Assembly (NCBI RefSeq): GCF_012489685.1
Contig: NC_080046.1
Location: 38,217,176-38,281,175 of the forward strand
Source of the DNA: Lotus japonicus
Lineage: Eukaryota; Streptophyta; Magnoliopsida; Fabales; Fabaceae
DNA length: 64,000 bases
Direction: 5' to 3'
Program-made: the position numbers and the translations under genes
The notes under the pieces: generated by a model
What the model was told of the DNA's origin: nothing
The model's database searches: none
Seen by the model: the letters and a program-made list of their open reading frames with translations, nothing else
Part shown: positions 54,556 to 64,000 of the stretch, in pieces
Layout: the number at the start of each line of letters is the position of its first letter
Numbering within the stretch: position 1 is the stretch's first letter

Positions 54556-54658
54556 AAGACACGCGTTCTTGTTCTCCATCTCGGGAGTTTGTTGGCAAAA
54601 ACGCCTAAATAGTAAAAACCAAGACACGTTCTTGTTCTCCATCTCGGGAGTTTGTTGA
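54556..54658. repeat. two-copy direct repeat in element E spacer
   Basis: GTTCTTGTTCTCCATCTCGG and flanking GAGTTTGTTG occur twice, about 60 bp apart. Possibly a remnant of a tandem array in the Tat spacer. Confidence 0.75.
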
Positions 54659-55311
54659 CTATAATGTTTGATTGAAAATACAAAAATTGTATCCAACCAT
54701 TTCAATTACACTAAATTGCGGCAAGAGCTAGGTGGGAAAAATTCCTTGAAGGTGGCGATCCCAACACGACCTTGATGTCTGGGGATTGCTCCGGAAAAGC
54801 CGACGCAACTTGTCGTCACTCGTCGGCGATGTGTGCGGATAAGCTTCTTATCCATATAGCCTCCCCGAAATATGGGCGAGCAAACCTAACTAGGCTAAGT
54901 CTCGGGCAACCTATATGGCCACTGGGACCCGAGCAACTGTAAGTCCTCGCCAAGCAAAGCTGGCCAGACCACACCTGATCTTACGGGAAACATGGTGTGA
55001 ACAAAGCCTCAGTTCAAAAGCTGAGCAAAAGTCATAGTTAAACCCAGCACACCACCAATGTCGTTGAACGTAATTCAGAAACAAAGAAACTAAAGGGGGT
55101 GCAGGAGAAAGCGAGAGAAAACGTTGGGAAGCGTTAAAACAGACATAGGAAGTAAAAATTAACTGATTAATTAAAGATGAAAGTACAACAATAACGATCA
55201 AACAAAGTAAAAGGAAGTAGCATTACAATTATTCGAAACAAATTAACATTATATCTTCTTCTCTTGTTTCACAGCATCCCTAAGATCAACGTCAGCAACT
55301 TCCGGTGGGAC
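54659..55311. other. spacer downstream of integrase in element E
   Basis: No ORF or known motif. Corresponds to D 26089-26568. It contains several GGGCGAGC / CTCGGGC-like strings reminiscent of the E LTR but no LTR. Confidence 0.4.
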
Positions 55312-56151
55312 TTACAGACCCTCTAACCCAGCAGGAGTAACCCTTTTAAAAGCACCCAAGGGGTCAAGGTTGATAATAGGATGGAGGTGCTTGACTTGAG
55401 CTTTGGCGATCAGGAAGCCGCGAACACGCTCCTTGGCGGCCGCATGGGCAGCTTCACTCCTTATTTTCTCTTCCAGGGTGGCGGTTTGGGCCTCGTTGTC
55501 AGCCAAAAGTTTACACTTGGATGCCAGATCCGACTGGGCCTCAGCAAGCGCCTCATTCTTGCCCGCCAGTTCCTCACGCAAAACAGCAATCTCCTTGTCT
55601 TTGGCAGCGAGGATTTCTTCCGGAGAGGCAGCAGTGATCTCCTTTGCGTCAAGGTCCCGTCGGAGCTCCTCAACTTGGGCCTCAAGTTTTTCCTCCTTCT
55701 CGTTCGCCCTTATCATCGCAAGTTTTGCATCTTGAGCTTCTGTCGCCGCATCTTCTCTGTCTTACTCTCCTCCACCGCTAACTGGTTGGACAGCTTGGAG
55801 CAGGTGTCATTGGCCCGAAGGTTATCAGAGCGCAGCTTCTCTACCTCTTCGCAAAGCCCGACAATTCCGGTAACAGGCCGCGCCTGCCAGGCCACTTGGT
55901 CGAACAAACAGCCGGCGCGGAGAAGATTTGACACAGCTTCCTGGGCGACATCTTGTGGGTTCTGGCTGGGAGCCCCCCTTAATTTTTCAAGATAAGGGTG
56001 GGAGAGGAAAAAGGAAAAAAGATCTAGGGGAGAGCTGCTGGAATGACCCGTAGGCTGGGCTGCAGAGATATTCTCCCCCTCGCCACCAACCCCGGGAGAA
56101 CTAGGGGCCGATGGACCGGGGGTCACCTTGACAGGCAATGGAATCGGCGGG
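55312..56151 (-). pseudogene. antisense coiled-coil gene of element E, truncated
   Basis: Two minus frames, 56138-55713 and 55716-55312, are joined by a one-base shift near 55715. The C-terminal part is a strong coiled coil (EEKLEAQVEELRRDLDAKEI, and KDKEIAVLREELAGKNEALA). Layout and position match D's antisense gene. The upstream end is cut by element F at 56152. Confidence 0.68.
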
Positions 56152-56857
56152 TGTGAGACCCAAAGTTTTTAAGTTTGGAATAAATCGAATAAAATTCCTT
56201 TTCACGTTTAATTTAATGTAACGTGAAGGAAAACCTGAACAAGTGTTTATTGAATGGGATAAATTTGTGAAGGAGAAAGTTCAGGAAAAAACTGAGGATT
56301 GTATCAAAGTCGATAAAAGTTATAACACGATTAGTATTCGCTTAAACCTAGGTTAAGAACGCTAGAAAATAGCTAATTTATATTTTTAGACACGACGGAA
56401 ATTAATTCCAATAATCTTCAGAGAAATGTTAGAAATTCTCTTATTCGTCGCTAAACAAGCGTTTCGATACGAAACCCTGGAATGTACGAACGCCAAATTC
56501 CAATACTCGGGAGTTTGCCGAAACCGAAACCCTGATAGTTCAGAAACCCTAAAATCTACGGACGATGAAGACTTTTTCTATTCGGAGCTTCAAATGAAGA
56601 TTCCACACGCGTTCTCCTATTTCTCTCGTTATTTCTAATCTTTCTTCAGAACGAAGTTTTCTCATCCGACATCAACTGCAAAAAGTAGTTTTCGGGTAAA
56701 ACCGATTTACACCGACTTTTGATCGTTTGATTAAATTCCAAGAAACCTGTTTTGAGTTCTGGAATTCTGTCGCCAGAACCTATCTTAGAATTCCCCGAGG
56801 ATTACGCAGGAAAAATCAGAATCGCGAAATTTTCATTTTTCCAAATTTTCCAAAACC

Positions 56858-56865
56858 TATAAATA
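56858..56865 (+). promoter_or_regulatory. TATA box of element F LTR
   Basis: CCTATAAATAG, 706 bp into the LTR. From a start about 30 bp downstream, the stretch to the first donor at 57006 contains no ATG. Confidence 0.7.
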
Positions 56866-57667
56866 GTGGGAAAATGAAAAATTTCCAAAAAACTCACCCA
56901 TTTCATACCCAAACCCGCGAGCTTCAAGGAGAGAAGAGGAGGATTTGATTTTAGCCGTTTCTTGCCCGTTTGCCGCACAGTTCGTTGCTAATCGAAGACC
57001 TCGAGGTAGGAATCCCATATCTAATTTCTGATCGTCGTTTCTGTCGACTTCTTCTATGTCTTTCTGTGCTCAAAGTTTTGAGCTTTTTGTAAAACTGTCC
57101 AAATAAGCTGATTTTAGTGTCTAAACATATTCCCTGCATGCTCCTGAGCGTGTTTAGCGGATTACATTTTGCCGAATGTCGACGAAATGCCGCCGGGATC
57201 CATTTCTGTTGGAAAAACCCATTTCTGGGTAAAGTTTCGTTCTTTAAGCTGAAAATTCACGACTTAGCTTAGCGCTAGTAGGATTAGTCGTCATAAACGT
57301 CGTTGTTGGCGTACCCATCCAATTTTTTTTTCGAAAATCCAGTTTTGAAATTCTGAGCTGAAAATAATGACCAAAATACCCCTGCGACAGTTTTTGATCC
57401 GAAAATTTTTCTGAGCTTAGAACCGTCTTAGTTACGGCTAATGATAACCTAGGAACCAAGTTTGATCGAAGAAAAATCGACCCACCTATTTATGAAAAGT
57501 GGCCGAGAGCTCCATCAAGGGGGGAGGAAATTTCGTTTTTTTGAAAACTTGTCTTAACGCGTTAGATTGTCGTACTTCGGAGTTTGTGATGTTTCGTGTA
57601 ACCCTAGTGCGTATTGTTTGCTGAGTTTCTGACTCATTGTGCTTGATTTCTGTGAATTTGTCCTAAG

Positions 57668-57745
57668 GTTCGTTTGAAGAACTTTGTGAAGTTCAAGAGG
57701 AGGATTGTGAAGGAAACTTGGAAGAACACCCTGGAAAACCAACAG
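57668..57745 (+). other. conserved 78-bp block, candidate leader exon (element F LTR)
   Basis: Preceded by TTTGTCCTAAG with a TGACTCA branch-like sequence upstream, followed by GTGAGGGC (CAG/GTGAGG). No ATG; two frames open. The frame ending in CAG would join in phase to the LTR-ORF ATG or to AAC-ATG of gag. Confidence 0.55.
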
Positions 57746-58389
57746 GTGAGGGCTTCTCACTGAATACTAGATAATGAATTAGGTGTCGACGATTTCGACT
57801 TGATTTATTGTTTATGCACTTGATTGTGTTTGATTGGGAAAAACGTTTTCTGAGGCTACGGCTGACAATTGATAATCTTTTATTGCTTGATTGTTGTTGA
57901 GGTTGATTCACATGCTAAATGCTACCTGGTTAATCTAGGATGTGTGATATTTGCCCTATATGCTAAGTGCTAAATGGTTATTCCTCAATGTGTTGTTATA
58001 TGTGCCATGACTGTTGGATTGTACTGTTTGAATATGAAAGTACACATATATCTATTATTCGGCAGAGTGAGGATAACGGGCTGTTACGCCCGACTTTATT
58101 GTGAGTTTTTGAGGAAGTTTGATGGGACGGACTGAGGTTCGGACCCTTGATATTGTTTTGATGGATCGAGACCTTCTCTGGGAATTATTTGGGATCATGG
58201 GATCTTTTGAAACTTATAAGACTTGAGATAAAACTAAATGGAAATTATTTTACGAGGAAAATTCATAAGACATTAAACAACCTCAAAACCTTTAATTGAT
58301 GATTACAAATTCAATTAAGAGCTTAAGACATGAATATTAGTTTTTGGAAAATGAGAAGTGTCGCCGAGTCCAAGTTTTGGGGAAACTAA

Positions 58390-58560
58390 TGAGTTTCCGA
58401 GTATGTTAATACTCTTTCGCTCGATGAGCTGATTTGTTGTTTGGGCTATCTAAAGGATAAGCCGAGAAATTAATAAGTTTTCCGGTATGTTGATACTCTT
58501 TCGCTCGATGAGCTGATTTGTTGTTGGGCTATCTGAAAGATAAGCCGGGAAACGGGTAGT
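58390..58560 (+). repeat. tandem repeat in element F LTR
   Basis: Two units share ATACTCTTTCGCTCGATGAG and CTGATTTGTTGTTTGGGCTATCT-like text with hairpin-forming GGCTATCT..A.GATAAGCC; a partial third follows. Related to the repeat in B at the same position. Confidence 0.75.
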
Positions 58561-59318
58561 TTCCAAGTACATTGGTACTTTTCGCTCGCTGAGCAGATTT
58601 TGACCATCGGATGGAGATGAGTCGGATGATTCGAGAAATCATCATGAGTTACTTTTTATAATTAATTGTCTTTTGTCGCAGAATCGACATTTGCCTTAGG
58701 GTATTCTTTTTAGAGACAATTAGTTAGCTAGAACACGTGACGACGTGACGAGTGAGGTCGGAGACGTTGTTTGGCTAACCACTTGCATTCATGCACTCAT
58801 TGAGGTTAATACACGATGGGATGTCGTACCTCGTTGGATTCCAAAAATGGTCATAAGTCCCGGATTTCCATGTAAGAACACTGCGGTGATTCTTGGTAGC
58901 AGACGGAAATGGCAGGCCTGCGGGTTTACTGCAGATCTGACTACACTTTGTTTGGTATAAGAGACACCCGAGCAGAAATGGTCCCACCATGGCTGGTGTT
59001 AGGGCTGACTCGTTGGTGCCCATCCCTTCGGAATGCATCTTGTTCCTTTGCATATGCATTTCATGCACCATTCATGCTGATTATAGTTGATGTTTGTATT
59101 TGTTGCTTGTTAATGTTTTGAGATATGTTAATTGCCAGCAAATGTTATATATATTTCTATTTGACAGGTTTTGCAATTTATAATGTTGACATTCGTAATT
59201 AAGTCTATGTGGCTACTACTTAATTTTTGCCTATTGGATGTACTATTATGTAATTCTTTGAGTTGACCCTTGCGCGTGCTACCTGTGTATGGGGGGCTAT
59301 GTATGCCCTTTTTGTCAG

Positions 59319-59771
59319 ATGATGTCGATGTGCGACTGGTTCGAGATGGTCGCCCCTACGGGGGGGACCAGATTTGAGTTGCTTGATACAGACACCCCGG
59401 GCTCGTGGGTGGTCGACCCCGCAGGTCACCGAGCCATTTACAAGGGGCGTATTATGGAGGACCACGTGGACCGAATGGGGAACCTGATGCAAGGAGTCTT
59501 GAGACGCCACACGGTTAGCTTCAACCTACCACCGGGCGTGCATTGTGGCCCTGGAGTTGTGGTACCGCCACCTTCATCTGAGGACGAGGAGGACCCTTCA
59601 GAGGAGTTGCCTGTAGGAGGTGCTTCGTCTGAGTCTAGCTCAGCCACCGTCGCGACTGCTGCTGTCTTGGGTTCGGGTACAGTACCCGTGGAACCCGCTG
59701 CGAGGACCGATGCCGTCATCGACGTGATCGTCTTGGATTCAGATTCAGACGACGATCATGGTGACGCGTAG
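59319..59771 (+). CDS. LTR-embedded ORF of element F (unrecognised conserved protein)
   Basis: ATG-ATG-TCG-ATG follows TTTTTGTCAG directly. 150 codons, uninterrupted: CDWFEMVAPTGGTRFELLD, a GSWVVDPAGHRAIY block, GRIMED, VSFNLPPGVHCGPG, a proline/acidic/serine linker and the tail DAVIDVIVLDSDSDDDHGDA. The tail fits a SUMO-interacting motif (hydrophobic core then acidic/serine run). The conserved N-terminal 80 residues look like a compact domain I cannot name. No signal peptide, membrane segment or zinc motif. Cytosolic or nuclear location is an inference from the tail only. The best-preserved copy in the window. Confidence 0.65.
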   Translation: MMSMCDWFEMVAPTGGTRFELLDTDTPGSWVVDPAGHRAIYKGRIMEDHVDRMGNLMQGVLRRHTVSFNLPPGVHCGPGVVVPPPSSEDEEDPSEELPVGGASSESSSATVATAAVLGSGTVPVEPAARTDAVIDVIVLDSDSDDDHGDA

Positions 59772-60258
59772 TTGGGAGTGGTGTGTAGTACTCCTCTAGT
59801 CGGGATTAGGGTAGGAGTACCGTCGTGGCTCTGATCTTCAGTTTTTCTCATTTTGGGGCAGGGTAGGTCCCAGACCTATAGCTTTTTGTGTGGTTCTCTT
59901 GACGGGAGTCACAGGGAGTTGGTCGGATTAGGAGGTCTTCAGACTGTTTTGAGCTGACCTACTTTCTTGTTGGAGGACTGTATATCAGGATACTGACCTT
60001 ATATTTTGTGCTGTACATATTTGCCGTCAGGCACTACTTTCCCGTCACTGGAGGTTACTCGTGACGTGGCTTACTGGTTACTGTGGGGAGTGTATATATT
60101 GTATATTAGTCTAGTTTATTTTTCGTCGATGCATCTTTAAAACCGACGAGTCTTTAATTACTGAAAACAAATATCGAAAAAAATTATTCACGTTTTTTCC
60201 GCTTTTATTTTCTTTTGGTTACTAAAGTGACGCCACCGAAATCGGGGTGTTACATTTG

Positions 60259-60270
60259 TGGATACAGAGC
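60259..60270 (+). other. altered primer-binding site of element F
   Basis: Reads TGGATACAGAGC where A and C have TGGTATCAGAGC: three adjacent bases differ (TAT to ATA), so pairing with the iMet-tRNA end is weakened. Confidence 0.7.
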
Positions 60271-60462
60271 TTGTCGAGTCTTTCGGGAGTCTTTGGGGAA
60301 TAGGTCTTCTGTGCTAGGTTGTGTGACTCTGCAAAGAGTAAAAAATTGATTGTCTGCCAAGCGATTTTTCGCTTAGAATTTATTGAAGTTATTGCTTAAT
60401 CATATTGTATAGTATGTTAGATGTTATCTTATGATGAGTACTAACTGTTTGTTTGACTTAAC

Positions 60463-60467
60463 AGAAC
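60463..60467 (+). promoter_or_regulatory. splice-acceptor-like site before gag (element F)
   Basis: GTTTGACTTAACAG/AAC-ATG: a pyrimidine-rich, AG-ending sequence with the gag ATG three bases on. C has TTAACTTAACAG/AAC-ATG (AG at 44170-44171) and A has GGTAACAG/ACG-ATG. It would remove most of the long LTR leader if joined to the GTGAGG donor. Confidence 0.4.
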
Positions 60468-63400
60468 ATGGTGAACACTAACCAATTAGCGGAGATGATG
60501 GCCACTATGGCCCAAGTTGTGACTGCCCAAGCAAATGAAAATGCTCTGAGACGTGCGGCTGAGGAAGCACGTGATCAGCATCAGCGTCAGAGGGAAATAA
60601 CTCTGGATCAGAATAAGGGATTAAATGATTTCAGGAGACAAGATCCACCAAAGTTCTCGGGTGGTACTGACCCTGACAAAGCGGATCTCTGGATCCAGGA
60701 AATTGAGAAGATTTTCGGTGTATTGCAAACTGCTGAAGGTGCCAAGGTTGGCATGGCTACTTATCTGTTGCTTGGGGATGCTGAGTACTGGTGGAGAGGC
60801 GCCAGGGGAATTATGGAAGCCAACAATGAAGAAATCAACTGGAATTCTTTCCGAACTGCATTCCTGGAGAAGTATTTTCCAACTAGTGCTCGGGATGAGC
60901 GAGAGGCACAGTTCCTGACACTTCGCCAAGGAAACATGTCTGTACCTGAATTTGTTGCTAAGTTGGAGTCTCTGGCTAAGCATTTCCAATTTTTCCATGA
61001 CCATGTGGATGAACGCTACATGTGTAAGCGTTTTGTCAATGGACTGAGGCCGGATATTGAGGATTCCGTGAGGCCACTGGGAATCATGCGTTTTCAGTCG
61101 CTTGTTGAGAAAGCCACAGAAGTTGAGCTGATGAAGAATAAGAGGTTGAATCGTGCTGGAGTGGGAGGACCAATGAGATCAGGTTCTCAAAATTACCAAG
61201 GAAAGGGGAGATTTCAGAACAAGAAACCATATCAACGCCCTGCTGGAAGAGGGTTTACCTCGGGATCTTACAGACCTATGGCTGGTACTGCTGGTGGTTC
61301 TGGAGATCAGGTTGTGAACAGAAATGTGAACTGTTTCAAGTGCGGGAAGCTGGGGCACTATGCTAATGCGTGTACAGACGCGAGGCCTAAGTGCTTTAAC
61401 TGTGACAAGTTTGGGCACACTGCCAGTCAGTGTAGAGCACCCAAGACTGAACCGTCTGTCAACACTGCTAGAGGAAAGCGTCCTGCTGCCAAAGCAAGAG
61501 TTTACACCATGGATGGTGAAGAGGCTGAAGGAGTTGATGGTCTGATAAGAGGGAATTGCGAGATTGACGGTAATCTCCTAACTGTACTTTTCGATTCTGG
61601 TGCAACGCATTCGTTTATTTCTAGGGAGTGCGTGACCAGACTGAAACTGCCTGTTACTGCTTTGAGCTTTGATCTTATTGTCACTACACCTGCTAAAACC
61701 CTACTTGCTAATGTTGCATGCATGTACTGTCCGGTGACATATAGAGATAGAGTCTTTCATGCTAATCTAGTATGCATAACTCTCAAGAACTTAGATGTGA
61801 TCCTAGGAATGGATTGGTTGTCTCATTATCATTGTCTTTTGGACTGTAACCGAAAGAGAATGGTTATTCCTGACTCGGATCTTTTCGAGTATCTATCTGC
61901 GAACCATATTAGTGTTTCTTTGAACGACGGATCTCAAGAGTACTCTTCATTGCTGAACCTAGAGGGTAAAGGGAACCCGAATGTGGATGGTATTTCATTT
62001 GTGAGAGACTTCACTGATGTGTTTCCTGATGATGTACCTGGATTGCCGCCTGTACGCGACATCGAGTTTGCTATTGACATTGTACCGGGAACAGGGCCAA
62101 TTTCGATTGCACCATATCGTATGGCACCTGCAGAGTTAGTGGAGTTAAAGTCTCAGATAGAAGATCTTCTATCGAAAGGATTTATTCGTCCAAGTGTTTC
62201 GCCTTGGGGAGCGCCAGTTTTATTGGTAAAGAAGAAGGATGGAAGGTCTAGATTGTGTGTTGATTACCGACAGCTTAACAAAGTAACCGTCAAGAATAGG
62301 TATCCGTTGCCTAGAATTGATGATTTGATGGATCAACTTCGAGGAGCTGCGGTATTCTCAAAGATAGACCTGAAGTCGGGTTATCATCAAATTAGAGTGA
62401 AGACGGAGGATATTCAGAAGACTGCATTCAGAACTCGCTATGGACACTATGAGTATTTGGTGATGCCATTTGGAGTGACAAATGCACCTTCTATTTTTAT
62501 GGACTACATGAACAGGACTTTTCATGAATTCTTAGATCGATTCGTCGTAGTGTTTATCGACGACATTCTGATTTACTCAAAGGATGCTAAGAACCATGAG
62601 GAACACCTGCGCCAAGTTTTGCAAGTGCTGAGGGAGAAGAAGTTGTACGCTAACCCTTCCAAGTGTGAATTTTGGCTTGAAGAAGTGAAATTCTTAGGTC
62701 ATGTAATCTCTAAGGAAGGTATAGTTGTGGATCCAGCAAAGGTAGAGACAGTATTGGCTTGGGAACAGCCAAAGACTGTGACGGAAATCAGGAGTTTTGT
62801 TGGTTTGGCGGGATACTATCGTCGTTTCATCGAGAACTTTGCCAAGATTGTTGGACCTTTGACTCAACTTACGAGGAAGGATCAACCTTTTGCATGGACC
62901 GAAGCTTGTGAAACAAGTTTCCAGACAATGAAGGAACGTTTTACGACGTCTCCTGTACTAGTTCTGCCACAACCAGGGGAACCGTATGAGGTTTACTGTG
63001 ATGCTTCGCATCAAGGTTTGGGATGTGTGCTGATGCAACATTGGAAAGTTGTAGCTTATGCTTCGCGACAACTGAAAACTCATGAGAAGAATTACCCAAC
63101 TCATGACTTAGAGCTAGCTGCGATCGTATTTGCACTGAAGATCTGGAGACATTACTTATATGGATGCACTTTGACTATATTCAGTGACCATAAGAGTTTG
63201 AAGTATCTGTTTGACCAGAAGGAGCTGAACATGAGACAGCGAAGACGGATGGAATTCATTAAGGATTATGAATTTACTCTACAATATCATCCTGGAAAGG
63301 CTAATGTTGTTGCCGATGCCTTGAGTAGGAAGATGCATATCTCGTCAATGATGATTAAGGAGCTGCAATTGCTGGAACAATTCCGAGATTTGTGCTTAGA

Positions 63401-63758
63401 CGTGAGATCATCCGAGGGGAAACTGAAGTTCGGTATGATCAAGATCGCAAATGGATTGATGGAAGAAATCCGAGACCAACAGTTACAAGATGAATTTCTA
63501 CTCGGGAAAAGGAACTTGGTAATTCAGGGAAAGGACCCGGAATTCAAGGTAGGAAATGACAATATCCTGCGGTGTAAGGATAAAGTTTGCGTACCTAACA
63601 ACCCTGATTTGAGGAGATTGATTATGGAAGAAGGTCATAAGAGCAAGTTGAGCATTCATCCTGGAATGAAGAAGATTTACCAAGACTTGAAAATGAATTT
63701 TTGGTGGCCAGGAATGAAGAGACAAGTGGCCGAGTATGTAGCTGCATGTTTGACATGA
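60468..63758 (+). pseudogene. gag-pol: Gag-Pol of element F up to a nonsense codon in integrase
   Basis: 1096 codons co-linear with A: capsid-like Gag, CCHC knuckles [14 protein letters not shown] and [14 protein letters not shown], protease [12 protein letters not shown] with [12 protein letters not shown] and [10 protein letters not shown], RNase [11 protein letters not shown], and the integrase finger up to ACLT. A TGA (63756-63758) stands where A has TGC, the last cysteine of the HHCC finger. Everything upstream is intact, so the break is recent. Confidence 0.93.
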
Positions 63759-64000
63759 CAGAAAGAGAAAGTGGAACATCAGAAACCTTCGGGTATGTTA
63801 CAAAGTTTGGATGTACCAGAATGGAAATGAGACAGCATATCGATGGATTTTGTTGTAGCGTTGCCAAGAACTCAGAAAGGTTATGATTCGATTTGGGTAA
63901 TAGTGGATCGATTAACCAAGTCGGCTCATTTCATACCTGTGAGAACTACCTACAATGTGGAGAAACTGTCGGAGATTTACATAGCTGAGATCGTACGCCT
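63759..64000 (+). pseudogene. integrase continuation of element F, truncated by window end
   Basis: The same frame continues [20 protein letters not shown], a second TGA near 63829 where A has TGG, then [20 protein letters not shown] and FIPVRTTYNVEKLSEIYIAE to the window edge. Only the first catalytic Asp is visible. Confidence 0.88.

Larger units (their letters stand above)
38025..56151 (+). mobile_element. Element E: internally deleted Tat-like element hosting four later insertions
   Basis: Own pieces: 5' LTR (38025-38322 plus 39547-39579), primer-site region, C-terminal gag zinc finger (to 40048), protease (from 50510), second RNase H, integrase (to about 54478), spacer and antisense gene (to 56151). 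Most of gag and the whole RT are absent. Its 3' end lies beyond F, outside the window. Protein text and LTR ends show it is a diverged relative of D. Confidence 0.88.
56152..60254 (+). repeat. Element F 5' LTR (4103 bp)
   Basis: TGTGAGACCC to GGGGTGTTACA. TATA at 56858-56865; donor-like CTCGAG/GTAGGA at 57005/57006; 78-bp block at 57668-57745; repeats at 58390-58560; LTR ORF at 59319-59771. Confidence 0.93.
56152..64000 (+). mobile_element. Element F: Ty3/Gypsy chromovirus-like element, 3' end beyond window
   Basis: A complete 5' LTR, altered PBS, gag-pol open to late integrase, then two nonsense codons. Inserted in element E's antisense gene; the preceding bases GCGGG (56147-56151) would be its target duplication. 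Same family as A, B and C by protein, LTR ends and internal landmarks. Confidence 0.92.

Noticed and set aside
55381..55995. 204-codon plus-strand ORF, Ser/Leu-rich
   Set aside because: Shadow of the antisense coiled-coil gene of E; GC-rich coding DNA opens the opposite strand.

Overview
This window is repeat-dense plant nuclear DNA, most likely from a eudicot and possibly a legume (weak inference from repeat style only). There is no prokaryotic gene organisation. Nearly everything is retrotransposon sequence in nested layers. The only recognisable host gene is a broken RBR-type (RING-IBR-RING) E3 ubiquitin ligase on the minus strand. A 100-N block at 10757-10856 marks an unresolved assembly gap.

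Layout. 1-955: AT-rich flank with old repeat fragments. 956-10756 (minus): element A, a Ty3/Gypsy chromovirus-like element (Tekay-like by its very long LTRs and iMet primer site) with one uninterrupted 1473-codon gag-pol ORF; its 5' LTR runs into the gap. 10857-19033 (plus): element B, same superfamily, inactivated and apparently chimeric. 19034-30650: RBR pseudogene pieces at 19394-19492 and about 29960-30600, separated by element D (19846-29756, plus), a Tat-lineage Ty3/Gypsy element with two RNase H domains, a hAT-type MITE inside gag and a spliced antisense gene. 30653-37100 (minus): an L1-type LINE. 38025-56151 (plus): element E, a relative of D that lost its RT and is broken up by a solo LTR (38323-39540), element C (40049-50509), a second solo LTR (52608-53938) and element F. 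56152-64000 (plus): element F, relative of A, running off the window.

The most interesting signal is inside the roughly 4 kb LTRs of the A/B/C/F superfamily. Near the 3' end of the LTR, A, B and F carry a conserved ORF of about 150-170 codons that I cannot match to any known family. It ends, where complete, in a hydrophobic-plus-acidic tail resembling a SUMO-interacting motif. Upstream lies a block of exactly 78 bp flanked by consensus-like splice sites in all four families, and the predicted spliced leader contains no ATG. A splice-acceptor-like CAG lies directly before the LTR ORF, and a second lies 3 bp before the gag ATG. This suggests a spliced leader choosing between an LTR-encoded accessory protein and Gag-Pol. 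C, a gag-only non-autonomous element, has the LTR ORF collapsed to 38 codons in both LTRs.

How the parts relate: A and F carry full enzyme sets (F with late nonsense codons). C keeps gag, PBS, PPT and LTRs and would need enzymes in trans. B looks like a recombinant whose 5' part is C-type and whose 3' part is A/F-type. D and E are a second lineage with short LTRs (about 330-380 bp) and antisense genes downstream of integrase.
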